Source: Prostheceraeus crozeri (lineage: Eukaryota > Platyhelminthes > Polycladida > Euryleptidae). Taken from it: a stretch of DNA of 64,000 nt. Made by a program: the position numbers and the translations under genes. The notes under the pieces are model-generated. The model had not been told where the DNA came from. It made no database searches and saw only the letters and a list, made by a program, of their open reading frames with translations. Below are positions 48,096-58,607 of this stretch, piece by piece; the stretch's first letter is position 1; each line of letters begins with the position of its first letter. The stretch spans positions 62,001-126,000 of the forward strand of contig CAJQUW010011295.1 of NCBI GenBank assembly GCA_907163375.1, given 5' to 3'.

Positions 48096-49232
48096 ATGGC
48101 AAAAGTTGATCCTGCAAATGTTGGATGGATGTATCACGCATTTCCGAAGAAGTCAAAGGAACTTAAGCCATTGAAATTACCTCCTATATCAAGTTTGCCT
48201 GGATTGGGAAATGCTGCCGATGAGTGTTTCGTAAATGAAAAAGAAGCTCAAAAGACAAAACCTGGTCACGTTATACGACGATCAACGGACACTGATTATG
48301 TGGTGCGTTGCAGACAAAATGGAGCACCTGATCTATTAGCGCATCATATTTCCACTAAACGCAAAGGTCCTGTTCCATACAACCGATGTGAATGGTATTA
48401 TCTGCAGGATAGGGAGTTAGAGAACCAAGATAAGGGAGTCGAAAAAAAGGAAATATATGAAGCCAAGTTGCCGACTTACATGGTTCATCAGGTGTTCAGA
48501 CCAAGTATAAGATGTTATACTGATACAGAAAAGCACCCCAGTAAGAAACCTCATCAAACTCTGTATTCGAAGAATAGAAAATTTAAGCTTTTACCACCTT
48601 ACAGGATTACGAATTATGGGGATTGGAAAAATGCAGTGAGAGATGTCGCACCTGTATTTAAATCTAAGATAAAAGTAAAACAGCCAGTGAATTATCAGAA
48701 ACTGCTGCACCCACTTCCTAAAATTAGCACAGAGAAAAAGGATCCAGATTTCGGGAAATTATTGTCCCATCGCTACAGCGATGATTGGGAAGAGAAGCGA
48801 AAAGTTTGGCATACAGAGTGCAAGAAAGTCACTGATTATAACAGAGAGATAATTACCAAGTTCGCAGCAAAAACTGGAGAAAAGCCTCCGCCAAAGTTCA
48901 ATGCTGATGAGTGGAAGAGAAGGGCCATTGCTGGCTATGATCAATATCCTCTAATTGACGGTAAGGGGAATAGGAGTGACTATCAAGACACTTTCAATAA
49001 GAAAAACTTCAAACCATCTGTAGTGCCATACAGACCCCGACGACCAAGAATACCGTTTCCCAAGATAAGAGAAGATACTGACAGACCCAATATTTGGAAA
49101 TTAATGTCGCATAAATACGTAGATGATTACCATAGGAAACAAAAACAGTTTAATGAGGAAATGAAGGACTACAAAGTATTAGCAGAAAGGGTGAAGAATC
49201 GCAAATACATAACGAGAAGATTGAAAAAATAA
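48096..49232 (+). CDS. C7orf57-like protein
   Basis: This uninterrupted frame encodes 378 residues. The start is well fixed, because an in-frame TAG lies two codons upstream of the ATG. The N-terminal third matches my recollection of vertebrate C7orf57: an SSLPGLGNA-type motif (about residues 31-39), DTDYVVRCRQNGAPDLLAHH (about 65-84), an EWYY block and YMVHQVFRP (about 129-137). A motif KLLSHRYSDDWEEKRKVW near residue 219 is repeated as KLMSHKYVDDYHRKQKQF near 332. Both resemble the single KLIS-type motif of the vertebrate protein. The protein is highly basic and Pro/Lys-rich, with no signal peptide or membrane segment. The function of the family is unknown to me; a ciliary or sperm role is only a guess. 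AATAAA lies at 49462-49467. The intron-free frame could also mean a retrocopy. Confidence 0.75.
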   Translation: MAKVDPANVGWMYHAFPKKSKELKPLKLPPISSLPGLGNAADECFVNEKEAQKTKPGHVIRRSTDTDYVVRCRQNGAPDLLAHHISTKRKGPVPYNRCEWYYLQDRELENQDKGVEKKEIYEAKLPTYMVHQVFRPSIRCYTDTEKHPSKKPHQTLYSKNRKFKLLPPYRITNYGDWKNAVRDVAPVFKSKIKVKQPVNYQKLLHPLPKISTEKKDPDFGKLLSHRYSDDWEEKRKVWHTECKKVTDYNREIITKFAAKTGEKPPPKFNADEWKRRAIAGYDQYPLIDGKGNRSDYQDTFNKKNFKPSVVPYRPRRPRIPFPKIREDTDRPNIWKLMSHKYVDDYHRKQKQFNEEMKDYKVLAERVKNRKYITRRLKK

Positions 49233-49461
49233 GGAACTCAAATGCTAAACAAATTCACAGATTTATCACGTTGATATTATAAGATTATGCTATTGCAAGC
49301 TACTATCATATCTCAATATTTATACCTGAAAGAAATAATTTAGATTTTTGCATCTGATTTTCTATGATTAGTAGCAGCCTAATATACTCAATTATTTTGC
49401 TGAGAGTACAAAGTGGTTTTTGTTTTTTTTGCAAGCGTGATGCCGTCTATCATTAATGTTA

Positions 49462-49467
49462 ATAAAT
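49462..49467 (+). terminator. Polyadenylation signal of the C7orf57-like gene
   Basis: The canonical AATAAA lies 230 bp after the stop codon and before the convergent gene on the other strand. Confidence 0.5.
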
Positions 49468-49858
49468 GGTGATATAAAATGATGGGCATAAAGTAATACA
49501 TATCATTGAAAACATGCATCTATACTATTATCAAAGAATTAAATTAGATTGATAGATCACAATTATTGCAAGGTCAAGTAAATTTCTTATACTTGATGTG
49601 TTTATTACTAAACTATTCGTGAGAAGTTTAAAAAAGCTCCATGTCCGATCAGTTTCCCTAAATTTAAAAACGGCTTATTGAAATTTCAAGAAGTGAACCG
49701 ATCATAAACCCATCTTTCTCCAGATGTTGTTTGGCATGCTCTCAGGAGTAAAAAGTGCAGCATTAGCTCAAGAAGAATATAATTTTTAATTGCTGTTAGC
49801 CATCTTCTGAAACTGTTTTTATAAATTTTCTTTCGGGTTTTACTCTTGAAGTAAGATG

Positions 49859-52800
49859 TTATGTAGCAGCCACTTTATATAAGCCATACACCGGCATATG
49901 ATCGCTAAGAAAAACACTGAGAACATTGTACTGAGCAACATCACTATTGTGGAAGATGATGCGGTCGGTCCAAGATGGTATGATGTCTCCATGATAACAT
50001 GGGCTGTCTCCATGACACTCATTTTCTGGTTTTATGCTGTACGACGGGTAAAATGCTATCTTGCCTTCAAGAAACTTTTTCTTTGATACTTTTGAAATCA
50101 GTGAAATTAAAGGCTTTTTGTCTCCACGAGTCTTCGTCATTTCGTCTGTCTTAAGATAGCCCTTTGCTTGCTTTAACGTAACATTTTTATGACCTGATGA
50201 TCCACCATTGGCTCCGGTTCTCGTATTGAAGTCTCCAGCGAAGAATGTCGCTGAGCACGTCAGCATATCTTCCTTGTTTTCCTCAAAGAATTTTTTGAAA
50301 CAGCCTTGCCTGAGTTTAGAACTCGAACTGTCAAGATGAAGACCACTGAAGCACAACTTGGAAGATGTTTCTCTTATTTTCACCATAACAGTGGCTATTC
50401 CTTTTTCAGAATTTTTGATTATTCCACCTGAGCATTTATTCAGATGAAAACTTTTGTAGAATTGGAATAGGCCCACCTTTCCAAATACATATATGACGGT
50501 TGTACCATTTGCATTTATCGTGCACTTGTGAGTGCATGTTGATGAATTGCGAGTAACAGAATGACCAATTTCTTGGTAGGTCACATTTGAATGCTTGTTT
50601 ATTTCATTGAGTATCAAATTTGAAAGTTGATCCAAGTCATCTGTGTTGCATTTGAAGCAATTTTCTTGTAAGGTTAAGGCATAGATGTCAACATCTTCCA
50701 TTTTTCTGCAAATAAATGAGGATCAATGAAACGAAGTATATCATATTCAGATTGAATATTGTAAATATATGAGGATATCAAGTTTTGTCAAATCATTGAT
50801 GCTTCTCATGATTGAGTACTGCTGAGTACTGTGCGTTTTTATGAAAACACTACAGACGAAGAGGCAAAATGAACCTGAAATGCAGCATTATAAAGAATTG
50901 GTATAAAAGGTGGTTGAGTGATTTTGTCACTGTTCGATTTGAGGACACTCAATTCGTTTGATGGATCGAAAACCATAATATTCGCTAAAGCGCTTTTCGG
51001 TCAATTGTTTTCAATGCTTTCAATCAATTCGCTGGCTATATCATCTTCGTAATATGTTGATGACATATTTTCTAAATGGGAATCCGACAAGACTTTATTG
51101 GATGACATTCTTGACCAACTCAACGGACTGAGGCCCTCAATCAAATTTACCATCGAAATGGAACGTGATTCAAACATATGCTTCTTAGACATTATGATAA
51201 AAAGAACGTGCGATACCGATTTTTCTTTGTCACACAGACTTATATCTCAATGGTCATTCTTGCTATCCAAATTCTGTTTTTATAGGAATTGTGCATGGAT
51301 TATGGAAAAGGGCGAAGATGGTTTGTTCTGATGAAAACCTAGACGATGAACTTATTCATTTAAAAGACGGTTTTGTCAATAAAGGCTATGACGTAAAACT
51401 ATTGATAGTTTGCAACAATATTCCATAACTCATAGAATTAATTAAGAAAAGTATCAAAGGAAGGAAATACCAAGGAACGTGATCACGTATAAACCAAGAG
51501 TTTCAAATAAAATCAAAATTCAGTTGAAGAAGATCAATGCATAGAGTAAGTATGTTAGGTAGAGTGGTAACTCAGCATTTATTAAATCCTCAATGTGTAT
51601 ACACTTTCGATTTTATTAAATGAACTCGAGAACGATGCATGTTGGATATTGTTACCAAGTGTGAGATATGCAAATTTTTGAGGTTTTGAAGAATTTACCA
51701 CGGAAATGACTTATCATGATTGTAGTGCAAAAAGAATGATGGTATTTTACAGATTCTCCGTGCTATGACAGCCTTGGATAGGCAATATTTGTCAAATTAG
51801 CAACTCGGTAACCTGCTATTGCTTTCATGCTCAACCTCAAGAGTATCTCCTTAAGCGTGATCGTATGACAGGCAACCTGCCACTGGTAGAGCAAAATCAC
51901 ATAATGATTTCAAGTAACTTTGAAAGATGTAAATGGGTCCACATCACTTTTCAGATTCAAGAAATGAAGCATGAATTTAGTGAATCATAAAATCATGCCG
52001 GTGAAAATTGAATTGAAAACTTGAAATTTCAGCCAAGAAAGCACGAATAATATCGCGACTTTTTCATGAAGACTTTCATTGTAATACAATTCATGAAATT
52101 CCCTTGATAATCAGCTTGATTTCCGCTTAGTTAGGATGCTCATTATCAAATATTCATTCCTTTTGATATCCAACTTGTTTCATACTGCTTACATAGGAGA
52201 GTCATCTCGGTGGTATATAAATTTGCAGAATTTTGACTTTTTTGAAACTGCTCAAATAATTTTTTGGACCACGGGAGCGTATTCTCCGCAAAAAAACTGA
52301 ATCTTTTGATATAAAAGTTTTCACTGTATGCAGATACTTTTCGAGTTGACACTCTACCTATATACTTATTCAATGGATCAATGCTGGTTTCAAACCTCCA
52401 AAAAAGCTGAAGACATTTCTCGAACACAAGAGACCTTGTCTAGCCAAGAAGTTAGGCACTGTGTGTGAAACAAATTGTAAAGAATGTCGTTGAAAATATG
52501 TAGGAGAAGCGAAGAGACAAATTGAAATGAGAAGGAATGAACATCAGAAAGCGATACGGGAGATGGATGTCAACCACTCGGAAATAGCCAAACATGCAAC
52601 TGAGGCCTCCCACAGGATAAGCATGGATATGAAAGAACTTGATTATGAAGAAGGATACCAACAAAGAAGGATTAAAGAAGCATTGTGGACTAGGAAACGC
52701 AACAGCCAGAATCGAGTAGTCTATTTGTGGACATTGGACATCTGTATGATGAAATTCTTTGATGTGTCGCTTTTATATACTCCCTGTTACACTGCCCTAA

Positions 52801-53307
52801 ATTTCTATTTCTTTTATAATGTCCCGTTTTCATATGATGCTATATCCCTTTTTTGGCACACTGTTATTGATATTTTGAAATTTCTATATTATGATAAATG
52901 TTACTGCTTTGAAAATGGCCAGCGGTGCTGGACCGAAAAGCGCTTTAGCAAATAATGATAATTATGGTTTTCGATCTATCAAACGAATTTGGTGTCCTCA
53001 AATCGAACAATTACAGAGAATATCCAGGAAACAGTGCCTTATAAATTTTGGAGTGCTGTGCTTCATCACCAAGTAGAACAGAAGAAGTTTTGACTGAAGT
53101 CACAGAGGTGCTTGCCGTTACATTTTCTCATATAGAAGTTATGCAAGTAATATCGATTGTTTTTGGCAATTAGTCGGCTGTTTGAATTCCAGTGCCCTGC
53201 ACTGTCAGAAGACTGCAATTTACTAAACATGCGTGTGATAGCAGTGTGACTAATATAAGTGTGAAGCAATTCTGTCAGCTTTTTAGCTGGACGATCACAA
53301 CCTATTT

Positions 53308-53363
<56 letters not shown>

Positions 53364-54374
53364 ATATATATATATAGGCTTATAGGCCTATGTTGGGTAC
53401 TTATGGGTTATCTCCATCCACGTTTTCAAATTTGTCGGCAATCCGTAGAAATGAATCAATGTTCACAAAACTTCAAATACACGTGTATGAGTATATTTTT
53501 CTACCCACATGCAGAATTTTATGCAAATCGGACAAGTACTTTTTGAATTAGAGTCGATGACGTGAAGTGTAGCGATGTCAGCAGCTTGATCTTACTTCGC
53601 CTGACCTCATGGTCTGAGCAGATAGTACTAGGTCAACAAAGTCATGTCGCGACAACTCTAGAAGTGATAATGACCCAGACCACATCCTTTCCATTAATGT
53701 GCTCAACTTAAGAAAGGTGTGGTGGGGTAGTGGCCGTGGGAAGATTTCAAATAGCAGTGGATGCGACACAGACGAAAAGAGAACAGTGCTCACATGAGTA
53801 ACAATAATGCGTCGAACAGACAAAGTCAGATCAACCTGCTGACATCGCTGCATTTCACGTTATCGTCTGTATTCGAAAAGTACTTGTCGGATTTGCATAA
53901 TGTTTTTGTTTGTGGGTAGAAAATATACTCAAATACGTGTATCTAAAGTTTTGCGACGGCTGATTCATTTTTGCGGATTTTAGACAAATTTGAAAATCTG
54001 GGATGAGATAATACATAACTACCGCATTTGTTGGTACCAAATAGGTACCTGAACGCGTTTCTGCGCGACTGCAACGTTAGGTGTTCCTTCTGAAGGCGAA
54101 ATATTTTATTGAATACAAAAGAGGCAATCATTTGCACGTATACTCAGAAGTCTAGGATACTTGCCGTGCAAACCCGCATTATGATGATGATTTACCTGTT
54201 GACCGAGTCATCGAGTCCTATCAGTTGACGAATTGCTTTCATATCTATTTTGCCATCCATTCGTTCGTTATTAGCCACATTCCAAGTCATTACTCTGACA
54301 TTCAGGACTTTTGTCGCAGTACAGGTGTAAGCAGTGAAAGTTAAAATGAGGCAGACAATTCGTACCAACTCCAC
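49859..54374 (-). CDS. Secreted inositol-polyphosphate 5-phosphatase-type (IPPc) enzyme, two exons visible
   Basis: Exon 54196-54374 (acceptor TTGATTGCAG, donor CAG/GTAAAT) joins exon 49859-50705 (acceptor TTATTTGCAG) in frame. The junction codon is AG+A, giving DDSVNR-KMEDVD, and 341 residues are visible. The first ~20 residues are a hydrophobic signal peptide (VRIVCLILTFTAYTCTA). The start codon must lie in an unseen upstream exon, because this exon opens at a splice site. Catalytic blocks of the endonuclease/exonuclease/phosphatase fold follow: VMTWNVANN (28-36), LQE (72-74), LHLDS (182-186), AGDFNTR (216-222), IPSWTDRI (302-309) and SDHMPVYG (327-334). PSWTDRI and FYPSY before it point to the IPPc branch rather than DNase I. 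All expected catalytic residues are present. It would remove 5-phosphates from inositol phosphates or lipids, but in the secretory route or outside the cell, which is unusual. A cytolethal-toxin-like or sphingomyelinase relative seems less likely. Confidence 0.8.
51005..52745 (+). pseudogene. Penelope-like element inside the IPPc intron, split by a DNA transposon
   Basis: Plus-strand blocks in order are as follows. First, YVDDIFSKW (RT catalytic box, a stop just before it, at about 51053). Then LDDILDQLNGLRPSIKFTIE and FLDIMIKR, and in shifted frames a KPRVSNKIKIQLKK segment to about 51550. Then the 800 bp element at 51558-52358. Then GFKPPKKLKTFLEHKRP, GTVCETNCKEC and the GIY-YIG endonuclease YVGEAKRQIEMRRNEH with HSEIAKHATE, LDYEEGY and RRIKEALWTR, ending about 52745. 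Removing the insert restores the usual RT-linker-endonuclease order. It lies antisense to the host gene. The RT box is intact in sequence but the frame is broken repeatedly. Confidence 0.8.
51558..52358 (-). mobile_element. 800 bp TA-flanked element, copy C
   Basis: The left end GGTAGAGTGGTAACTC and right end GAGTTGACACTCTACC are flanked by TA (51556-51557 and 52359-52360). The length is 801 bp, and it is inverted relative to copy A. Flanking AGTAAGTAT (left) and ATACTTATT (right) are themselves complementary, so the inverted repeat may extend ~10 bp outward, as also hinted in copies A and B. It interrupts the Penelope relic. Confidence 0.8.
53311..53376. repeat. (TA)n microsatellite in the IPPc intron
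   Basis: About 66 bp of TA with one TC interruption near 53361. Confidence 0.95.
53412..54008. mobile_element. Long foldback element in the IPPc intron (about 190 bp arms)
   Basis: The left arm (about 53412-53605) and right arm (about 53820-54008) are complementary with moderate divergence. Matching blocks are TTTTCAAATTTGTC, AATGAATCA, ATACACGT, GAGTATATTTTCTACCCACA, ATGCAAATC-GACAAGTACTT and GCGATGTCAGCAG-TTGATCT. The loop is about 215 bp. No coding capacity and no similarity to the 13131-13780 foldback beyond overall form. It lies between the two visible exons, about 190 bp from the 54196 splice donor. Confidence 0.75.
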
Positions 54375-54604
54375 CTGCAATCAAGAAAACAACATGTCAA
54401 TGGAAAATCGAACTGGGAAATGTGTTTGGTAAATCGAGAGCTGATAGATAAACGAGCGGAGGCCTCTACCGCTGATTTTTCAGATAATCATCTATGACAT
54501 TTTCTTGAGCTTCTAATTTCCATTATACTGCCTTGATGCATAATATCGAGTTCTTTTAATGTTCTCAGTTTGTAACTATGTCAAACATGAATAATAGTGA
54601 TGTC

Positions 54605-54775
54605 ATCAGTCATACACACAGCCGCATACAACACACACAGACACACACTGGAAACAACACTGATGTGAACAGTGCACACTGCACATAACACACACACAGA
54701 CATGCACAATAGACACACATAAACATACAACACACAGAAACACACAATATACGTGCATAACACACACACGCATAA
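54605..54775. repeat. CA-rich simple sequence
   Basis: Dense ACACACA words with interruptions (GCATAA, GACATGCAC) over about 170 bp. The Cys/Val-rich minus-strand frames across it are artefacts of the repeat. Confidence 0.8.
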
Positions 54776-56638
54776 TCTTCTGGGTGATTACACAATAAAA
54801 CTCCACTATGTTGAAATTTTCAAGTTCATTCGACTTCAATGAAATGTACATTGACAGGGTACCCTAAATAACTTTGAAAACTAAAAGAAATCCTTTTCAG
54901 TGTTTATTTTTATTGACATATGCGTGATATATGCATATCTTTAACGTATTGCCTTAACGTACGTGGAATTGACTTTCTTCCTGATAATGATTCTCAGACT
55001 TTATCTACTTCTAAGACTTTGATAATGATTTAAATACCAAAAGGTTTTGTGAAATATTTATCGCGATATCGAAATCATAAAAAAATCACATTCATGCATC
55101 AAAGATACATGAACGAAGCATCAAAATATTTATGGTCTCTTAAAACCACAACAAAAGCTAAGATATCAGATTGAGTATAGTGCAACATACTAAACCATAT
55201 TCCTGTTACGCAGATATCAGATTAATTCATCGTCAGAGTGGGTTATATGTCCTTATATCGATTTGCATTCATATGTAATGCATAGCCATGCTTTAAAACA
55301 CTGAGATTCTTCCCAATTAACCTATTGCTGTAAGATGATCAGTAATAATTGTATTTCCGTGAAACTTGCAGCTATAATAAAGAAATATGCAGATATGCAG
55401 AAACATACTTCATCTGCCCGTGAGAAGCCTAGGGAAACAGGTGAAGCCGATTTGGGCTTGATTTTGTGTTTCCTTTATACTTTTGAGTGAATTTATTGGG
55501 CACATTTCATTTCCATTTTTGCATCCATGTGGAAAATGATCCAAATTAAAGACTGTACAATAAGGCTCATTTCTCTCCGACCCTAGCTATAGTTTTCATG
55601 CACAAAACTGAACAAAGATAATTGGAAATATTAAATGAACAGCAAAAAGTAAGCCGTTGACACATAAACATAGATGATGCAATTGTGGGTACGCTTTCAA
55701 AAACTGATGTGGCTCTTTCAAAAGTTTTGCACATCATTCAATTCTATAAATAACAACATACAAAATGCTCTAGACGTACACAAAAAATATCTTAATTTCC
55801 TTGTTGTTAGCGTAGCCATCAATTAAAAGTTAAGTTGATAATAGTTTTCTATAACATGCCATTCGGCCATTTCGCTACAAAAAGGTAGTTAGTTGGCTTA
55901 CCAGATACAGTATACTAATAATAGCTTTGTCAAAAATAGTATAAAATGCGTCTCTGATAGATGTTCTTTAGTAGAGAGGAGCTTACAAACAGCTCATCTC
56001 CGATGAACCGTCGACTTAATAGCAATGGCTCCTATAATACTAATTGTAAAACTAGAGATCTAGCTAAAAAAACAATGAATAATTTGTTAACCTGTCTCTA
56101 GATTTTGCTAAGGATAAATTTTGCAGAAAAATGAAAACTTAAACAAAAATTTCGAAATTCCTATCCGCATAACTCTAAGCTCGGTAATGTTTTGACTAAT
56201 ACTCCAAAGCACAGTATTCCTAAAGCAATGCATGGCATTGTAACGTGTTTCTGCTGGAGGATTGAAATAAATTTGTCACGATAGATACGTGTATTGTTTG
56301 CAATTTTAGTTGTAAAAATTGCAGTAAAAATTATATCGGTCAAACTTGTCTTTCGCATTAACTTACATATCCTGAACATCCTGTACGCAGGTTGAAAAAT
56401 CGCAATCAAGATTAAGTGCACTGTCTGAACTATAGAAATAGATAACAATAAAACATCAAGTTCGGAACTTGCAATGCTTATCAACGTCGAAAAAATCGTT
56501 TAAAAATTTTCGCTTAGAAACACTTGTCGACCGTTGTATCATTGGGTTAGAATCAGTCACTTGTGTAACTCTAAACTTTTGATTGGTGGTTCATGCCCCA
56601 ACTTAAGCCCCCCCCCCCGGCTGTGCCGGTACCTTGAG
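54776..56638. other. Upstream region of the IPPc gene, first exon not identified
   Basis: The missing start exon of the IPPc gene should lie here or further right on the minus strand, ending in phase 0 with a GT donor. I could not single out a candidate. The sequence is AT-rich with no transposon protein. Confidence 0.3.
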
Positions 56639-56916
56639 TCAATGTCCATTCTGAAAATGCTGATAGAGATCACAGCAATTTGACTGATGCGCAAATCGAG
56701 AGCTTTGACCTTTCCATTCTACGCAAACAATGTAATTCAGTTCACACGAAGTTGTCTGACAGTCGCCACATAGGTTATCCAGGAGCAAACCTCTCCTGAT
56801 CAGAGAACATGAGATGACTTGTAGACCGCTCAGTTTTGCTACATAATCCCTCGCCAAGTTGTTCAGCATTTGTGTCCTTGAGAACGTCTGAGGACGAAGC
56901 GCGTCAGGCCTGTATG
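56639..56916 (-). CDS. Possible terminal exon, cysteine-containing, unassigned
   Basis: An open frame begins after an acceptor-like CATACATACAG (about 56917), continues as PDALRPQTF and then MLNNLARDYV from the ATG at 56869, and ends at the stop near 56639. It includes seven Cys (DNLCGDCQTTSCELNYIVC and a later NCC). Composition is less AT-rich than its surroundings. I recognise no family and see no partner exon, so it may be chance. Confidence 0.25.
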
Positions 56917-58006
56917 TATGCTTTTAAAGCAATAAATGACGAAGGAAAGTCTTGGCGGAGGGAGCGATTTTCTTATACTTGAATGCACAATGCACCTCCC
57001 GTATATAATGAACCAAAAGCATTCCAACCATTCTTGGCTCATGGTTAAATCAAATTTAAATTCATAACATATACCATGTTACATAACAGGTCTATTTGGA
57101 AAGAAATCAATCAAGACGGTAAGAATTCACAGTGACTGATCTATCGCAAAAGTATCTAGCAGAACGATTCGAAATTGATCGGTCAATCATCTTTGAGTCG
57201 GCCAAGACTTGTAGGATGAAACTTTCGAAGTCCGTCAACTTCACACGAAAATCAAGCGCTTACTTGGTAGATTTCCATTGTCATCATTGAAGTTGCTGAT
57301 GGGATTGAAGATTTGATGCGGAAAAGGAAGCAAGTGAAAGTAGCGGTAAATTAGACAATGAAAAACTCAGCTAAACATATGAAAAGAATGCTTCTGTCAA
57401 AAGAATGGGAAAGATCGATTTTTAAGATAATAAAAGTGTTGGATATTTGTCACTATTAAGTGTCGAGTTATATTAAAACAATGAAGTTTTAGAAAGTAGA
57501 ATAGGGGCATTGTTTCTGAGGACATGTGATTGATTGAATCGGCTTTGATTCAATTAGTCTTGAGTATTATTTTTTGAGCATTGTAAATTCAAGTAAAAGA
57601 AGGAAGAAGGCAAATGACATGATTGTTTGTCATAAATTATATGCGAGAAAAGTAAAATGAAATTATGATAATGATCTTATAAATGCAGTCGGAACATGAA
57701 ATGATAAATCGCATTCTGTCTGAAACCCTCTACACGTATGCTCTCTGTCCGGCAAATGTTCATTATCATTTTCCTCATCCGTCGAAATAGTCTATTTAAT
57801 ATGTTTTCTTTAAATAAATGAAAAGATATCATAAATGCTATTAAAATGTTTTGGTATACCCGAAGTCTTCTCCATAGAAACACGACACCACAATAAAGGA
57901 CTAGATCGCACATCTAGATTGAAAGTGCGAATGTACATGCGTTGTAATAATGGCCCCTAAACGATGGAGCCTTCCAGTGGTTGACAATAGGAAGGTACCG
58001 ATACAA
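56917..58006. other. Intergenic, no supported gene
   Basis: AT-rich with no defensible feature. A poly-C run lies at about 56609-56618, just left of the possible exon. Confidence 0.35.
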
Positions 58007-58607
58007 TCACAGAATTCGATTCATCTGCTTCGGTTTCCTAGAAAGGAAGGGTTATGTGTAGCCTTAATATCGAAATGGCACATCACAGAATTCGACAACT
58101 TGCTCCTTCTCGAATCGATAATTCGTGTATCGCTTGCTACTGGAAATGGCAAACAATAAGCCGTCAGCAGAGGACACCAGAGCCATTGAGAGATGCGTGC
58201 GTGCTTTGATATCACTTCGCACACACCAAAACACACATCGATGCCTGGCTTCGGTTCAATGTATGCACTATACAGTGAGCAATGCCGAGGAGAGGATGTG
58301 AAAACATCAAGTGAACTAATTTTCGTACGCCTGCTACTTTTTTAGATGATGATTGGAAGGGCCAACATTATGGAGAAAACTTGTGCGCAATGACCTGAAT
58401 TCTTCGAATCTGAAGCAATTTTGGCAATCGAAGCACTTTGCTGGAACTCACATTCATCTGCAAGCGACGCACGACTATTTTTCCTATCTCTGTAAGGTAT
58501 TAGGAATTCCTTTTGCCCACTTAATAGGTTCCTCGATGTGCCGTCGATTTCATATTAATCACACTTCTAGCAAACCGAAGCAGATAAACAAAATATTTAT
58601 TTCTGTG
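58007..58607 (+). mobile_element. About 600 bp inverted-repeat element, copy G2
   Basis: Very similar to copy G1 (43426-44016), same orientation, starting TCACAGAATTCGATTCATCT and ending TTATTTCTGTG. The inner terminal repeat is clearer here (ATCTGCTTCGGTTT and AAACCGAAGCAGAT). ATACAA flanks both sides (58001-58006 and 58608-58613). It carries about 20 bp (TTCGAATCTGAAGCAATTTT, near 58403) that G1 lacks. Confidence 0.75.

Noticed and set aside
54581-54851. Cys/Val-rich minus-strand frames
   Set aside because: They are products of the CA-rich simple sequence.
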